A DNA stretch of 64,000 nucleotides from Bacillus yapensis (GTDB lineage Bacteria > Bacillota > Bacilli > Bacillales > Cytobacillaceae): NCBI RefSeq assembly GCF_005280205.1, contig NZ_SUND01000008.1, positions 1-64,000 of the forward strand. Direction: 5' to 3'. Both the position numbers and the translations under genes were made by a program. Under the pieces are notes generated by a model. The model searched no databases. It was not told the DNA's origin and worked only from the letters and a program-made list of their open reading frames with translations. How positions within the stretch are numbered: the first letter of the stretch is position 1; each line of letters opens with the position of its first letter. Positions 16,554-26,290 of the stretch are shown piece after piece.

Positions 16554-17756
16554 CTAGAAGAGATACCTAAATCCCTTTCCATCGGTATAAAAACTATGAC
16601 CAAACAGCTGAACCAATTGACGAACTCGAGCTTCTTCAATATCTTTTTCATCAAAGCTCATCGGCTTTGAATTGATCTCATAAATAACGTAATCTTCGTT
16701 TTCGGTTAGACCAACATCCATGGAAAATTCCCCGAAGAATCCAATTTCTTTTGTTAAAATCTCCCCACAACGCTGAACAACTGCCTGAATAAATTGCTTA
16801 TCTTTTTCTTTCAATACTTCTTGTTGTGGAATCAATCTGCCCCCGTTTGGAATATGAGTAGTAACACTTTGTTCGACCGATTGCCGAATCCCTATTCCAG
16901 TAACAATATATTTTTCCCCATCAAAGTGGGCAAGAACTCGAAAATCATAACGATTCCCTTCGTGTAAAAGGGGAGAAATGGATTTTTGAGCGATATAAGG
17001 AACCTTAGTTAATTTAGCTCTATATTCTTTCCAAAGCTCATCGAAATCGGTAAAGGTTTGATTCTTTTTTAAACCCTGGACGAGAATCTTTTCATTCTTC
17101 ATTATTCTATAAATTCCTCTTCCTTTTGCTGCATTAGAGGGCTTCACATAGATGTCCTTATGTTGGTCCAAAAAGGATTCAAGAGAAAGCCGATCTTGTA
17201 TGAGAATGGTTTCAGGGAAGTATCGGCTTAAATGCGCATCCTCCTTGAAAATCTTGTAGAGCTGGTATTTATCCAGAAACGAAGGGTTAAAAAAACAGAC
17301 ATCCTTTTTTTGAAAGAGTCTGATTGCAGATTGAAATTGCTCCGTTTGTTCCATTTTCCGAAAAGGAAGTCGATTATAAACGAGATGAGGAATGGGAAGC
17401 TTTACTAGTAACCACTGCTCCTTATACGGTAAGTAAAGATAACCATCTACTTGTTGTTCCCTCATATGCTCTAATGTGAATACAAATGAGAGCCCACCAT
17501 AATCAAGAATTTCTTCCTGCAGCTTTTTAAAAAGGGGACCGTTCCCGATAATGTTTCGTTCATTTTTACGACCAGCTAAAATGCCCAGAAAGGGTCCAAG
17601 ATTATTTTTTTTCCTATATCCTAAATGAAAAGGAATGGATGATGAACTAGGTTTATTCCTGTATGGAACAGGAATTTCATCCACTCCAAATGTATATTCC
17701 TGCTCAGCTTCAGTGTGAAACCAGCTTTGTTTATCGGGGTCGTAATAAAGGATCAT
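16554..17756 (-). CDS. YheC/YheD-family ATP-grasp protein, fourth gene
   Basis: Member of the endospore coat-associated YheC/YheD family, which has an ATP-grasp fold, the fold of ligases joining a carboxylate to an amine or thiol. In the 400 residues: a variable N-terminal region, the LPIPHLVYNRLP linker, the nucleotide-binding segment DIYVKPSNAAKGRGIYRI, and the metal-binding EINSKPMSF near the C-terminus. The usual NGSQG of its neighbours reads NAAKG here. ATGA overlap with the preceding gene indicates one transcript. The substrate is unknown; a role in the spore is inferred from the family. Confidence 0.85.
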   Translation of the reverse strand: MILYYDPDKQSWFHTEAEQEYTFGVDEIPVPYRNKPSSSSIPFHLGYRKKNNLGPFLGILAGRKNERNIIGNGPLFKKLQEEILDYGGLSFVFTLEHMREQQVDGYLYLPYKEQWLLVKLPIPHLVYNRLPFRKMEQTEQFQSAIRLFQKKDVCFFNPSFLDKYQLYKIFKEDAHLSRYFPETILIQDRLSLESFLDQHKDIYVKPSNAAKGRGIYRIMKNEKILVQGLKKNQTFTDFDELWKEYRAKLTKVPYIAQKSISPLLHEGNRYDFRVLAHFDGEKYIVTGIGIRQSVEQSVTTHIPNGGRLIPQQEVLKEKDKQFIQAVVQRCGEILTKEIGFFGEFSMDVGLTENEDYVIYEINSKPMSFDEKDIEEARVRQLVQLFGHSFYTDGKGFRYLF

Positions 17757-19117
17757 GTGATAATTTCCTCTGGTGATAAAATAGATTTCTCTGTGAGGAA
17801 AACAGAAAAAGCTAAAGATAACTTTCTTGTTAAAAGGTCGAAATCCTTTAATTGAGGATGCTTAAAAATCGATCTTCCAGGTTTAGAGTTTGCCTCGAGT
17901 AACCAGACGTTTCCTTTCCGGTCAATCCCCAAATCAAAGCCGATTTCTCCAATCAACCCTTCCATTTGAGTATCCAATGATTGGCTAAGAGCAAGAGATG
18001 CTTCCTTTAATTTGTTTAAAGCTGCCGTTTGTTCTTCCTTTGTTTCAAAAATCTCATCGATGGTTTTTATTACGCCGCCATTATTAATGTGGGTTGTAAC
18101 ACTACCAGGACCTGCTACTTTCCCAGCAAGAGCGGTAATTCGCCAATTGCCTTTCATATCTTTGTTCGTATGAATGCGAAAATCGACTGTACAATTGTTT
18201 ACCCGAATGGAATGGATGCCTTGCTGAACAAGCATGGTGGAAAGCTTGCGGTTTTTGAATACATGCTTGAATAGACCCTCAAGCGTTGGATATTTCCTCA
18301 GCTTATTTGAACCATCTTTTTCACGGTAGCGACAATAATAAGCATCGTTTTCCCGATCATAAATGATTTGGTGAATACCAAGTCCCAAACTCCCATTCAT
18401 CGGTTTAATAAACACATGACCGTAATCAGCCAGCATTCGTTCAACCATTGAAAAAGAGGTGAAAGGGTGTGTTTCAGGTAAATAATTCGAACTTAACTCA
18501 TCTTGATGAAGACGTTCAAAAACGTCCATCTTATTAAAGAATCCAGGATTGTACCATGGGATTAAATATTCCTTTTGCAATCGTTCTTTTATGTTTGAGA
18601 GCTGTGCTTTCTTTTCACTGCGCCGATTAGGAAGTCGGTCATAAATGACATTAGGTAACGGAACCTCAATTGTTTCCCAACCGTTTTCTAAAAAGAAGTA
18701 GCCAAGCACCGTTCCATTTTCCCAATTAATATGTTCTTCTCCAAATACAAATGCATGAGCCCCAACCAATTTTTCAACGGAAAGGAGCTTTGAAAAGAAT
18801 AGGGACCTTTCGCCAATCGGTCTCAGCGGGAAGGGGGTGAAGCCAGATGTGAAAATCCCGACAAGGGGACCAAGGTGCAATGTTTGATCATGGGAAAATA
18901 AATGTAGTGCGACTTGAAGATTCGGCATCTTTATTCGTTTCGCGATATCATGGCTGATGGCAACTGTATTTCTTCCTGTTGGATGGGGAACACAAATCGC
19001 ATTAGCCGAAAACGTTCCGTAAGCGATTCTTTTTATCTCCCCTAATGGCAGCTCTGGAGGATAATAAACGGTATTCTTCATGTCATCGATAAATTCAATC
19101 AAATACGGTTTCTTCAT
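17753..19117 (-). CDS. yheD: YheC/YheD-family ATP-grasp protein, YheD-like
   Basis: 454 residues, the length of B. subtilis YheD, with an extra N-terminal domain of about 110 residues before the shared core. Core motifs: VPLPNVIYDRLPNRR, HVFIKPMNGSLGLGIHQI (ATP loop) and GEIGFDLGIDRKG...LEANSKPGR (metal site). YheD is a sporulation protein first seen as a ring around the forespore and then in the coat, but its reaction is unknown. Its start overlaps the end of the YheC-like gene by 23 bp and its stop overlaps the next start. Confidence 0.88.
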   Translation of the reverse strand: MKKPYLIEFIDDMKNTVYYPPELPLGEIKRIAYGTFSANAICVPHPTGRNTVAISHDIAKRIKMPNLQVALHLFSHDQTLHLGPLVGIFTSGFTPFPLRPIGERSLFFSKLLSVEKLVGAHAFVFGEEHINWENGTVLGYFFLENGWETIEVPLPNVIYDRLPNRRSEKKAQLSNIKERLQKEYLIPWYNPGFFNKMDVFERLHQDELSSNYLPETHPFTSFSMVERMLADYGHVFIKPMNGSLGLGIHQIIYDRENDAYYCRYREKDGSNKLRKYPTLEGLFKHVFKNRKLSTMLVQQGIHSIRVNNCTVDFRIHTNKDMKGNWRITALAGKVAGPGSVTTHINNGGVIKTIDEIFETKEEQTAALNKLKEASLALSQSLDTQMEGLIGEIGFDLGIDRKGNVWLLEANSKPGRSIFKHPQLKDFDLLTRKLSLAFSVFLTEKSILSPEEIIT

Positions 19118-20186
19118 GATCTAGAATGCTCCTTTCCATAATTGCTTTAGCATAGAGTAGGGGACTTTCGTATAAATAATCCTGCAAATCAGGCTGACTT
19201 GTGAGTAATACCTTACGTCCAGGCTTCGAGTTAACGTCTAAGATCCAAATGGAATAATCCTTTGCTACCCCGATGTCTACCCCTAACTCAAAGAGTGGAT
19301 GAAATTTCTCTTCTAATAAACGGGGAAGGCTTTCTAAAATAAACTTTATTTCGTCTTTGATAAAATTCCGTTTTTGCTGGGGGATAGATTGTATCCATTT
19401 TTCATAATCGATGACAGTTGCACCAGCACTTAAATTTGAAACAATCCGTTCTTCTTTTCCTTGGCGTATGCCTTTTCCAACGGTTATCCAATGCCCGTTT
19501 CGATTCTTTTGGAGAAGAGAGCGGATATCGAATGGTTCGTGATGTTCATTTGTTAAGGATAAATAAGGCTGGAGCATGAACTCCTTTTTCTTAAGGAGTC
19601 GCTCAAGCCAATTCAGCAGCAAAGTTTCATCAGCAAATACACGGGAGACTTGCTGATCCAACTTATCCGTTTTCACAATGAAATGCTTATTATGTCTTTC
19701 GATATAATAAACACCGTTTCCTTGAGAGCCGTTGCTTGGCTTAAGGATGATTCGCTGAAATGTTTGTAGAAGACTGTGAATCATCTGTGGCGATGTTACC
19801 TTAACCGTCTTCGGAAGATAGGCAGAAAGGTTTGAGTTAGATAGTACCTCATATAGTTCAAGCTTATTTGGCAGCCCGTATCCAAGGAAACGAACATTAT
19901 CCTTACTCTTGAGCCAGCTTACGATGCCTTTGCATTGGCGTGAGTGAAAGTCTTCTCCGTAAAAACAGCGATCATACAAGACATCTGGGAGAGGGAACCT
20001 CTTTTTCACCCAACGGTCCTGTTGATGGGAAAAATATTCGCCTTCAAACATTTCGGTGGTTGGATCCATGCTTGAGGGGATGAAGCGAAAGCATTCAATG
20101 TTATATTTATGTGCACGTTTTGCTATTTCCGTAAAATAGGTGTGCTCATTCTCTAATAGTAAGGTCATAAATCCAAGCGTAAGCAT
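19095..20186 (-). CDS. yheC: YheC/YheD-family ATP-grasp protein, YheC-like
   Basis: 363 residues, the same length as B. subtilis YheC. It lacks the extra N-terminal domain. Core motifs: FPLPDVLYDRCF, RIILKPSNGSQGNGVYYI and GVDIGVAKDYSIWILDVNSKPGR. The substrate is unknown. ATGAGGGAG precedes the ATG and the gap to the upstream paralog is only 14 nt, so all four paralogs appear co-transcribed. Confidence 0.88.
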   Translation of the reverse strand: MLTLGFMTLLLENEHTYFTEIAKRAHKYNIECFRFIPSSMDPTTEMFEGEYFSHQQDRWVKKRFPLPDVLYDRCFYGEDFHSRQCKGIVSWLKSKDNVRFLGYGLPNKLELYEVLSNSNLSAYLPKTVKVTSPQMIHSLLQTFQRIILKPSNGSQGNGVYYIERHNKHFIVKTDKLDQQVSRVFADETLLLNWLERLLKKKEFMLQPYLSLTNEHHEPFDIRSLLQKNRNGHWITVGKGIRQGKEERIVSNLSAGATVIDYEKWIQSIPQQKRNFIKDEIKFILESLPRLLEEKFHPLFELGVDIGVAKDYSIWILDVNSKPGRKVLLTSQPDLQDYLYESPLLYAKAIMERSILDHEETVFD

Positions 20187-20200
20187 TTTACTCCCTCATT

Positions 20201-21574
20201 TCATTCCTTTTTCATCTGACTAAAAGCTAGGGTTGTTCCGTATTCGAAAATCGCCTTGGCTGACGGACGTATTTTCGCTTTTTGCTCTTCTGCATTTTTT
20301 GAGGGCTTTGAATTCACTTCAATAATAAACAGTCTTCCATTCTCATCTATACCAATGTCGATACCCAATTCTCCAACAATTCCTTCAGCGGATTGACTGA
20401 TGACATTTGCAACCTCGAGAGATAACTCTTTCATGAAGGTGGCTTGTGAACGGGCAGTTTTGTAGTCAAAAAGTTCCGTCAAAGGAATAACTGGCTTCAT
20501 CATTTCTCCACCTTGGGCAAGGTTTGAGACAAATTGTGTTTTGGAGGAAACTCTGGCAATAATTGATGTTACCTTCCAAGTATCCTGAAAGTTTTTATGG
20601 CAAAGGACACGGAAATCAAGCTGGCGTCCCTCGAAGGTTGCTAATGGAATCGTTTTTTGTACAAGGAAAATCGTTTGCTTCCGTTTTTCAAACCATTCGA
20701 TAAAATCTTCTAAGTCATCAAAAGTTTTTCGCTTATCTTGTTCACTTGCAGAAGAGGATTGAACAATGATTTCTCTGCCAATTTGGGTAACACGAAAAAT
20801 ATTGCGTCCTTGACTACCGTTGATTGGCTTCATGAAGACAGAATCGTATTTTTCAAGAAAGAGATGTAAAACTTCGGGGCTGAATAATTGTGTATCTGGT
20901 AAAAATGGGTGCAAATGTTCTTCGGCAAACAAAAGATTGTGGACTTCCCATTTTGATAGAAATCGGTCATTAAATAAGGGGATTTGATGTAAAGCTATTT
21001 CATTCACTTTCTTTTTAAAAAACGAACTAGCTTCTATTGTCCGAGAGTGAATTCGGTTGTAAATGACATTTGGCAGAAGAAAGCTCCCCTTTTTCCATTC
21101 CTCGTTGTCGTAGTAATACCCCTCAATCGCATTATTCGCAAAATCTTTTATATGAAAAACATAGAAAAATCCACCGCCAATATTGGAGGTAAAATGGAGT
21201 TCCTCACAAAAGGAATGAATAGAACGAAAGTTAGGTCCATTTTCTTGTTCTTGGATTTCTGTAATTAAAGCAAAAACAGGTCCGAGATAAAGGGTTCTAT
21301 GGCTCCTGTCATATTGACTCATGAAACGAATTTCTTTAATGGGCAACGGAAGATTGCTCATGAATGCTTCACTTACAAGGAGTAAATCCTTTTCTAAGGC
21401 TCTTACTTCTACTTGAACGTGAAGAAGCCTTGTTCCGATACAGAGCTTTAGCTCGTCGGAAGGATTTAATCCCCAATGATTTAGTAAAGAACTGCTTAAA
21501 TAAACAGTATTTTGATGATCTTGAAACGTTTTCGAGGGTACAATCGTAATAGGTAAATAAGAAGCTGACGTCAT
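20201..21574 (-). CDS. YheC/YheD-family ATP-grasp protein, first gene
   Basis: 457 residues from ATG 21574, which is 6 nt from GAGGA; the ATG at 21580 abuts that site. Like the YheD-type paralog it has an extra N-terminal domain. Core motifs: FLLPNVIYNRIHS, SVFMKPINGSQGRNIFRV and GELGIDIGIDENGRLFIIEVNSKPS. It heads the four-gene operon. The upstream 140 bp, shared with divergent yheB, should hold the promoter, probably for a mother-cell sigma factor, but I could not identify it firmly. Confidence 0.86.
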   Translation of the reverse strand: MTSASYLPITIVPSKTFQDHQNTVYLSSSLLNHWGLNPSDELKLCIGTRLLHVQVEVRALEKDLLLVSEAFMSNLPLPIKEIRFMSQYDRSHRTLYLGPVFALITEIQEQENGPNFRSIHSFCEELHFTSNIGGGFFYVFHIKDFANNAIEGYYYDNEEWKKGSFLLPNVIYNRIHSRTIEASSFFKKKVNEIALHQIPLFNDRFLSKWEVHNLLFAEEHLHPFLPDTQLFSPEVLHLFLEKYDSVFMKPINGSQGRNIFRVTQIGREIIVQSSSASEQDKRKTFDDLEDFIEWFEKRKQTIFLVQKTIPLATFEGRQLDFRVLCHKNFQDTWKVTSIIARVSSKTQFVSNLAQGGEMMKPVIPLTELFDYKTARSQATFMKELSLEVANVISQSAEGIVGELGIDIGIDENGRLFIIEVNSKPSKNAEEQKAKIRPSAKAIFEYGTTLAFSQMKKE

Positions 21575-21725
21575 AAGCATTCCTCATTTGCTCGTCTTTG
21601 TAGCTCCATATATAATAGCAAGGGTAGAGTGAATATAGGCAAGAGTCGGTATAAAGTAATGTATGATATATGCGGATGTTTGGTGCCTAGGTGGCTCCTT
21701 ATATGAAGATGGAAGGTAGATGGGT

Positions 21726-22865
21726 ATGAGTATTGTTTATACGATTTTATTTATGGTGATTATCGGTGCAGTTATTGGGGGATTTACAAATCACCTCGCG
21801 ATAAAAATGTTATTTCGCCCGTATAATCCAGTTTATATTGGCAAATGGAGAGTGCCATTTACACCAGGGATTATCCCAAAACGGAGAGATGAACTGGCTA
21901 ACCAACTAGGGGAAATGGTAGTCAAGCATTTACTAACACCAGAAAGTATTCAGAAAAAGTTTTTGAATGAGAGTTTCCAACAGGAAATGACAAAGGTTGT
22001 ACAAAAGGAACTAGAGAAATTCCTTACGAGTGAGGAAAGCCTCGAACAACTGATGGAACGTATTGGTTATACGGATAGTCAGGTTAAGCTGAAAGAAGAG
22101 TTAGATGCCTTTTTGGAGAAAAAGTATGATCAACTCATGGATAAATATAGAGCTCGTCCCCTTAAAACAGTCTTATCAGACGAAATTTTAGAAAAAATTG
22201 ATTCAAAAATTCCGCAAATCAGTGGCTACATTTTAGTAAAAGGTCGAGATTATTTTGCTAGTGTTGAAGGTGAGCTTCGGATTGATCGAATGGTCAATGA
22301 TTTTGTAAAAGAGCGGAGCGGGATGCTTGGAAACATGCTACAAATGTTTTTAGGAAATGTCAATTTAACCGAGAGAATTCAAAAAGAGATCATTAAATTC
22401 TTAAATAGTGAGGGGACAAAGGATCTAGTCACAACCCTTTTAAGAAAAGAATGGGATAAGGTTTTGGATTGGCAGGCTGAGAAGGTTGAAGAGCAATTTG
22501 GTAAAGAGCAGTTAGTCAAAACCGTAAAGCAATATTTACACAAGATCATTCGTGTGGAGCAAGTGTTATCCACTCCGATTTCGAGTTTAACAGAAATCTA
22601 TAAGGAAAGAATCATTGAAAACGTAGCGCCGACTGCTGTACAGATGTTTGGAGGGTGGTTATCTAATCGTATTGAGGATTTGATGAAACGACTCCATTTA
22701 GCTGATGTTGTGCGCGAACAGGTAGAGTCCTTCTCTGTTCAACGCATTGAGGAAATGGTTTTAATGATTACGAGTCGCGAGCTTAAAATGATTACTTATT
22801 TAGGGGCTTTACTTGGTGGACTGATCGGACTGTTCCAGGGTATCGTGATGCTGTTCGTTGGGTAG
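21726..22865 (+). CDS. yheB: YheB, DUF445 membrane protein
   Basis: DUF445 family, about 379 residues. There is a membrane helix at each end (N-terminal GAVIGGFTNHLAIKMLF and C-terminal LGALLGGLIGLFQGIVMLFVG) with a long charged helical middle. The NHLAIKMLF motif with RPY is diagnostic. Its function is unknown. ATG 21726 is 9 nt from GGAAGG and is preferred over 21720. It diverges from the ATP-grasp operon and is followed by yheA, as in B. subtilis. Confidence 0.9.
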   Translation: MSIVYTILFMVIIGAVIGGFTNHLAIKMLFRPYNPVYIGKWRVPFTPGIIPKRRDELANQLGEMVVKHLLTPESIQKKFLNESFQQEMTKVVQKELEKFLTSEESLEQLMERIGYTDSQVKLKEELDAFLEKKYDQLMDKYRARPLKTVLSDEILEKIDSKIPQISGYILVKGRDYFASVEGELRIDRMVNDFVKERSGMLGNMLQMFLGNVNLTERIQKEIIKFLNSEGTKDLVTTLLRKEWDKVLDWQAEKVEEQFGKEQLVKTVKQYLHKIIRVEQVLSTPISSLTEIYKERIIENVAPTAVQMFGGWLSNRIEDLMKRLHLADVVREQVESFSVQRIEEMVLMITSRELKMITYLGALLGGLIGLFQGIVMLFVG

Positions 22866-22946
22866 AGAGTATGTCACGATGTGCATTTTACTTCATAGTT
22901 TGTTATAGTGGTATGGATTGTTTATGAATAAGGAGTTGGATATAAA

Positions 22947-23297
22947 ATGGCAGTGAATTTACACGATGCAGCTTATGAATTAGAAAAAGCGATTCGCAAT
23001 AGCAATGAGCTAAATGAATTAAAAAAAATGTATGATGCAGTGAATGCTGATGATACAGCGCGCACGATGTTTGAGAACTTTCGTAACATCCAAATGCAGC
23101 TTCAACAAAAGCAAATGATGGGTGAAGAAATTACGCAAGAAGAAGTGGAACAAGCGCAAAAATCTGTTGCTTTAGTTCAGCAACACGAAATGATTGGAAA
23201 GCTTATGGAAGCAGAACAACGTATGAGCGTTATTATCACTGAATTAAATCAAATCATCATGAAGCCTCTTGAAGAGCTTTATGGTGCTGCTGAATAA
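22947..23297 (+). CDS. yheA: YheA, YlbF/YmcA family
   Basis: A 116-residue helical protein of the YlbF/YmcA family (DUF964). Its relatives YmcA and YlbF work with YaaT in the RNase Y specificity (Y-) complex; YheA itself has no settled role. The start MAVNLHDAAYELEKAIR and the LQQKQMMGEEITQEE motif are typical. AGGAG precedes the ATG. An intrinsic terminator follows within 15 nt. Confidence 0.9.
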   Translation: MAVNLHDAAYELEKAIRNSNELNELKKMYDAVNADDTARTMFENFRNIQMQLQQKQMMGEEITQEEVEQAQKSVALVQQHEMIGKLMEAEQRMSVIITELNQIIMKPLEELYGAAE

Positions 23298-23309
23298 TTA
23301 GGATAGGAA

Positions 23310-23337
23310 GACCCCGCTGATTTAGCGGGGTCTTTTT
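23310..23337 (+). terminator. Terminator after yheA
   Basis: GACCCCGCT (23310-23318) pairs with AGCGGGGTC (23324-23332), followed by five T residues. Confidence 0.9.
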
Positions 23338-23354
23338 ATATAAGATTTTCTATT

Positions 23355-23555
23355 TTAAAACTTTCCGCCAAGTTGTTGCTCAGCCATTTGTACAAGACGC
23401 TTTGTAATTTCTCCACCAACTGAACCATTTGCTCTAGAAGATGTATCTGGGCCAAGCTTAACGCCGAATTCTGATGCAATTTCAAATTTCATTTGATCAA
23501 TTGCTTGCTGTACTCCTGGAACGACTAGCTGGTTTGAACTGCTGCTTCTTGCCAT
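23355..23555 (-). CDS. Alpha/beta-type small acid-soluble spore protein, second copy
   Basis: 66 residues from ATG 23555, which is 9 nt from AAGGAG; the ATG at 23564 abuts that site. All family blocks are present ([35 protein letters not shown] with the Gpr site, EITKRLV). It is close to the copy at 14629, from which it differs mainly at the C-terminus. The two SASP genes bracket the yhe cluster. Forespore expression and DNA protection in the spore follow from the family. Confidence 0.93.
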   Translation of the reverse strand: MARSSSSNQLVVPGVQQAIDQMKFEIASEFGVKLGPDTSSRANGSVGGEITKRLVQMAEQQLGGKF

Positions 23556-23787
23556 GTAAATCATCTCCTTGGTGTATTTGTTTGGTGCTACATTTCTAGT
23601 TATGTATCATATTTTATTTCTTATTCATAGATGGAGTATGGTAATTTTTACAAAGTCATTTCCTACGTGTAAAAAATGTCCTAGTTGCTTGTTCTAATTA
23701 GGTTTTTTTTCTCATAAAAGTGTATTAGATGGTCTTTTCTTTTTCGAATAGGACCTTTTAGGACAACAAAGAATGGGGGCATTAAGG

Positions 23788-24654
23788 GTGATATATAAGC
23801 TACTAGCTATAAATATCGATGGAACCTTGCTGCAATCGAATGGCAGGCTCCATAAATCAACGAAAGAAGCAGTTGATTATGTAAGGGAAAAAGGAATCTA
23901 TGTAACACTAGTAACATCAAGAAGCTTTCCATCTGCCAAAAAGGTTGCAAAAGCATTGAAACTAGACTCTGTCCTTGTCACACATCGTGGAGGTTACATT
24001 GCACAAGAACAAGAAGAACCGCTCTTAGCAAAAAGGATTCATGAAGATATAACCTTTGAAATCGTTAGACTTCTAGAGGGCTTTCATTGCCAAATTAGAT
24101 TAGTTCATGAAAACTACTCACTTGCGAATAAACTAAAAATGAATAACAATTTACTGGCAAAGACAGTTGTGAATTCAGGAGACCCACTGTTTTATCCACA
24201 TCAATTTGTAGATTCTATTAGCGATACGATTATGGATGACCCGAGTGCTCCGCCTAAAATAGAAGTGTATTTCGAAGAAAAAAGTGACTTACAAGATGCA
24301 GAGAAGGCGATTCAAGGGATGTTTTCAGAGGTGGAAACGTTAAAGCTATCTGATTTCCGCTTGGAAATCGTCCCACGAGGAGTTTCGAAACTAACAGGGC
24401 TGCTTTATTTAGGGCAGCAGTTAGGGATTAAGCGTAGTGAAATGGTTGCAATCGGTGACGCGATTGACGACATTGAGATGATTGAGGCAGTCGGCCTTGG
24501 AGTGGCCATGGGAAATGCACCCGTAGAGGTGAAGAAGGCAGCCGATTGGATTACTCGCTCCAATAATCAAAAGGGTGTAGGCTACATGGTGAAAGAACAT
24601 TTTCGTAAGCAACAGCCGATTGAGTTTTTGAAGAAGATGAATATTATTAGATAA
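23788..24654 (+). CDS. yhaX: Cof-type HAD-superfamily protein, YhaX-like
   Basis: HAD-superfamily protein of the Cof subfamily (IIB cap), 288 residues. Most members are phosphatases acting on sugar or nucleotide phosphates. Here motif I reads LAINIDGTLL: the first Asp of DxDGT, the nucleophile, is Asn9 (codon AAT). The second Asp and the later GDAIDDIEM motif are intact. Phosphatase activity is therefore doubtful. GTG at 23788 is 8 nt from GGGGG and removes a non-homologous five-residue extension from the reading at 23773. It lies upstream of hemZ as in B. subtilis. Confidence 0.87.
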   Translation: MIYKLLAINIDGTLLQSNGRLHKSTKEAVDYVREKGIYVTLVTSRSFPSAKKVAKALKLDSVLVTHRGGYIAQEQEEPLLAKRIHEDITFEIVRLLEGFHCQIRLVHENYSLANKLKMNNNLLAKTVVNSGDPLFYPHQFVDSISDTIMDDPSAPPKIEVYFEEKSDLQDAEKAIQGMFSEVETLKLSDFRLEIVPRGVSKLTGLLYLGQQLGIKRSEMVAIGDAIDDIEMIEAVGLGVAMGNAPVEVKKAADWITRSNNQKGVGYMVKEHFRKQQPIEFLKKMNIIR

Positions 24655-24693
24655 AAGCAAGCTTGGGGGCCAGTCCCCTTAGCTTGCTTTTTT
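24653..24693 (+). terminator. Terminator after yhaX
   Basis: AAGCAAGCT (24655-24663) pairs with AGCTTGCTT (24681-24689), with an inner GGGG/CCCC extension and a run of T. Confidence 0.85.
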
Positions 24694-24778
24694 GGTGAGT
24701 TTTTCCGAATTGACCTTATCTGCTTCGAATTGTACACTTAAAGTAATTTTGCGTACGTAAAAAGGAGAGAGCAATACG

Positions 24779-26290
24779 TTGTATATTCATATAAAGGGCC
24801 TCAAAGATGAGCGCTTTGCTAGGCCACTACAGTTAATCGCCAATTTATTCTTTGAAGAGACGAGCGTCTCTTTGGAAAAAGTATCAGGCGAACCTGATTT
24901 CGTTATTGATTTTGAATTAAAGGTTGGACACCAGGTAGAGGTACAGGCTACTTTACAACATGCGGATGGTCAAACCTTTCAAGCTCAATATGATAAAGAA
25001 ATGCCCCGAGAGGCAACGGAAAAAGAACAGTTTAAAGTCATCAAAAATACCGTAGCCCATGTGTATTTATCTGTGCTTCAAGATTACACAAAAATGGTGC
25101 AAAAATGGGGGATTTTAACAGGAATTCGCCCAACAAAATTATTGCATAAGTCTCTTCAAGAGGGACTTACAAAAGAAGAGGCTCATAAAAAGCTGAAGAC
25201 TGATTATTTAATTACTGATGAAAAAATTCAATTAATGCAGGATATCGTCGATCGCCAATTGGCTGTTGTTCCTGACCTGTACGATCTTCAAAATGAAGTA
25301 AGCATTTATATTGGGATTCCTTTTTGTCCTACAAAATGTGCGTATTGTACGTTCCCAGCCTATGCCATCAATGGTAGACAGGGCTCGGTCAATTCATTTC
25401 TTGGCGGTCTTCACTTTGAAATGAGAAAAATTGGGGAATGGCTGAAGGAAAATGATGTGAAGATCACAACTGTCTACTATGGTGGAGGGACTCCGACGAG
25501 TATCACAGCGGAAGAAATGGATATGTTGTATGAAGAAATGTACACGTCGTTTCCAGACGTGAAAAATATACGAGAAGTAACAGTGGAAGCGGGAAGACCA
25601 GACACGATTACTCCAGAGAAGCTGGAAGTTTTGAAGAAATGGAATATTGACCGCATCAGTGTTAACCCACAATCATATACACAAGAAACATTAAAGGCGA
25701 TTGGGCGTCATCATACCGTGGAGGAAACAATTGAGAAATTCCATCTTGCAAGACAGATGGAAATGAATAATATCAATATGGATTTAATCATTGGTTTGCC
25801 TGGAGAGGGAGTTGCAGAATTCCAGCATTCTCTTGATGAAACTGAGAAGCTAATGCCTGAGTCACTAACGATTCATACCTTGTCCTTTAAACGTGCTTCT
25901 GAAATGACGAGAAATAAAGATCGTTATAAGGTTGCGAGTAGAGAAGAAATCATCGAGATGATGGACTTAGGGGAAAAGTGGACGAAGGAACACGGATATG
26001 CACCGTATTACTTGTACAGACAGAAGAATATTTTAGGAAACCTTGAAAATGTCGGTTATTCTCTTCCGAATCAAGAAAGCATCTACAACATTATGATTAT
26101 GGAGGAGCAGCAAACGATTATTGGACTTGGTTGTGGGGCTGCAAGTAAGTTTATCGACCAAGACGGAAAAATTATGCACTTTGCTAATCCAAAGGATCCG
26201 AAAACGTATAACGACAGCTTTGAAGAGTATACAAACAAAAAAATTAGCATCCTGAATGATATTTATAAGAACAGTGCCCTTGCAAAATAA
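24779..26290 (+). CDS. hemZ: HemZ, radical SAM coproporphyrinogen-dehydrogenase-like protein
   Basis: Radical SAM protein of the HemN-like group, linked to oxygen-independent heme synthesis in Bacillus. 503 residues, the usual HemZ length. The N-terminal 170 residues are HemZ-specific; the radical SAM core then shows Cx3CxxC (Cys183, Cys187, Cys190 in PFCPTKCAYC), which binds a 4Fe-4S cluster, and the YYGGGTPT motif that contacts SAM. Whether HemZ itself is a coproporphyrinogen oxidase is unsettled. The start is TTG at 24779 with AAAGGAGAG upstream. Confidence 0.9.
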   Translation: MYIHIKGLKDERFARPLQLIANLFFEETSVSLEKVSGEPDFVIDFELKVGHQVEVQATLQHADGQTFQAQYDKEMPREATEKEQFKVIKNTVAHVYLSVLQDYTKMVQKWGILTGIRPTKLLHKSLQEGLTKEEAHKKLKTDYLITDEKIQLMQDIVDRQLAVVPDLYDLQNEVSIYIGIPFCPTKCAYCTFPAYAINGRQGSVNSFLGGLHFEMRKIGEWLKENDVKITTVYYGGGTPTSITAEEMDMLYEEMYTSFPDVKNIREVTVEAGRPDTITPEKLEVLKKWNIDRISVNPQSYTQETLKAIGRHHTVEETIEKFHLARQMEMNNINMDLIIGLPGEGVAEFQHSLDETEKLMPESLTIHTLSFKRASEMTRNKDRYKVASREEIIEMMDLGEKWTKEHGYAPYYLYRQKNILGNLENVGYSLPNQESIYNIMIMEEQQTIIGLGCGAASKFIDQDGKIMHFANPKDPKTYNDSFEEYTNKKISILNDIYKNSALAK

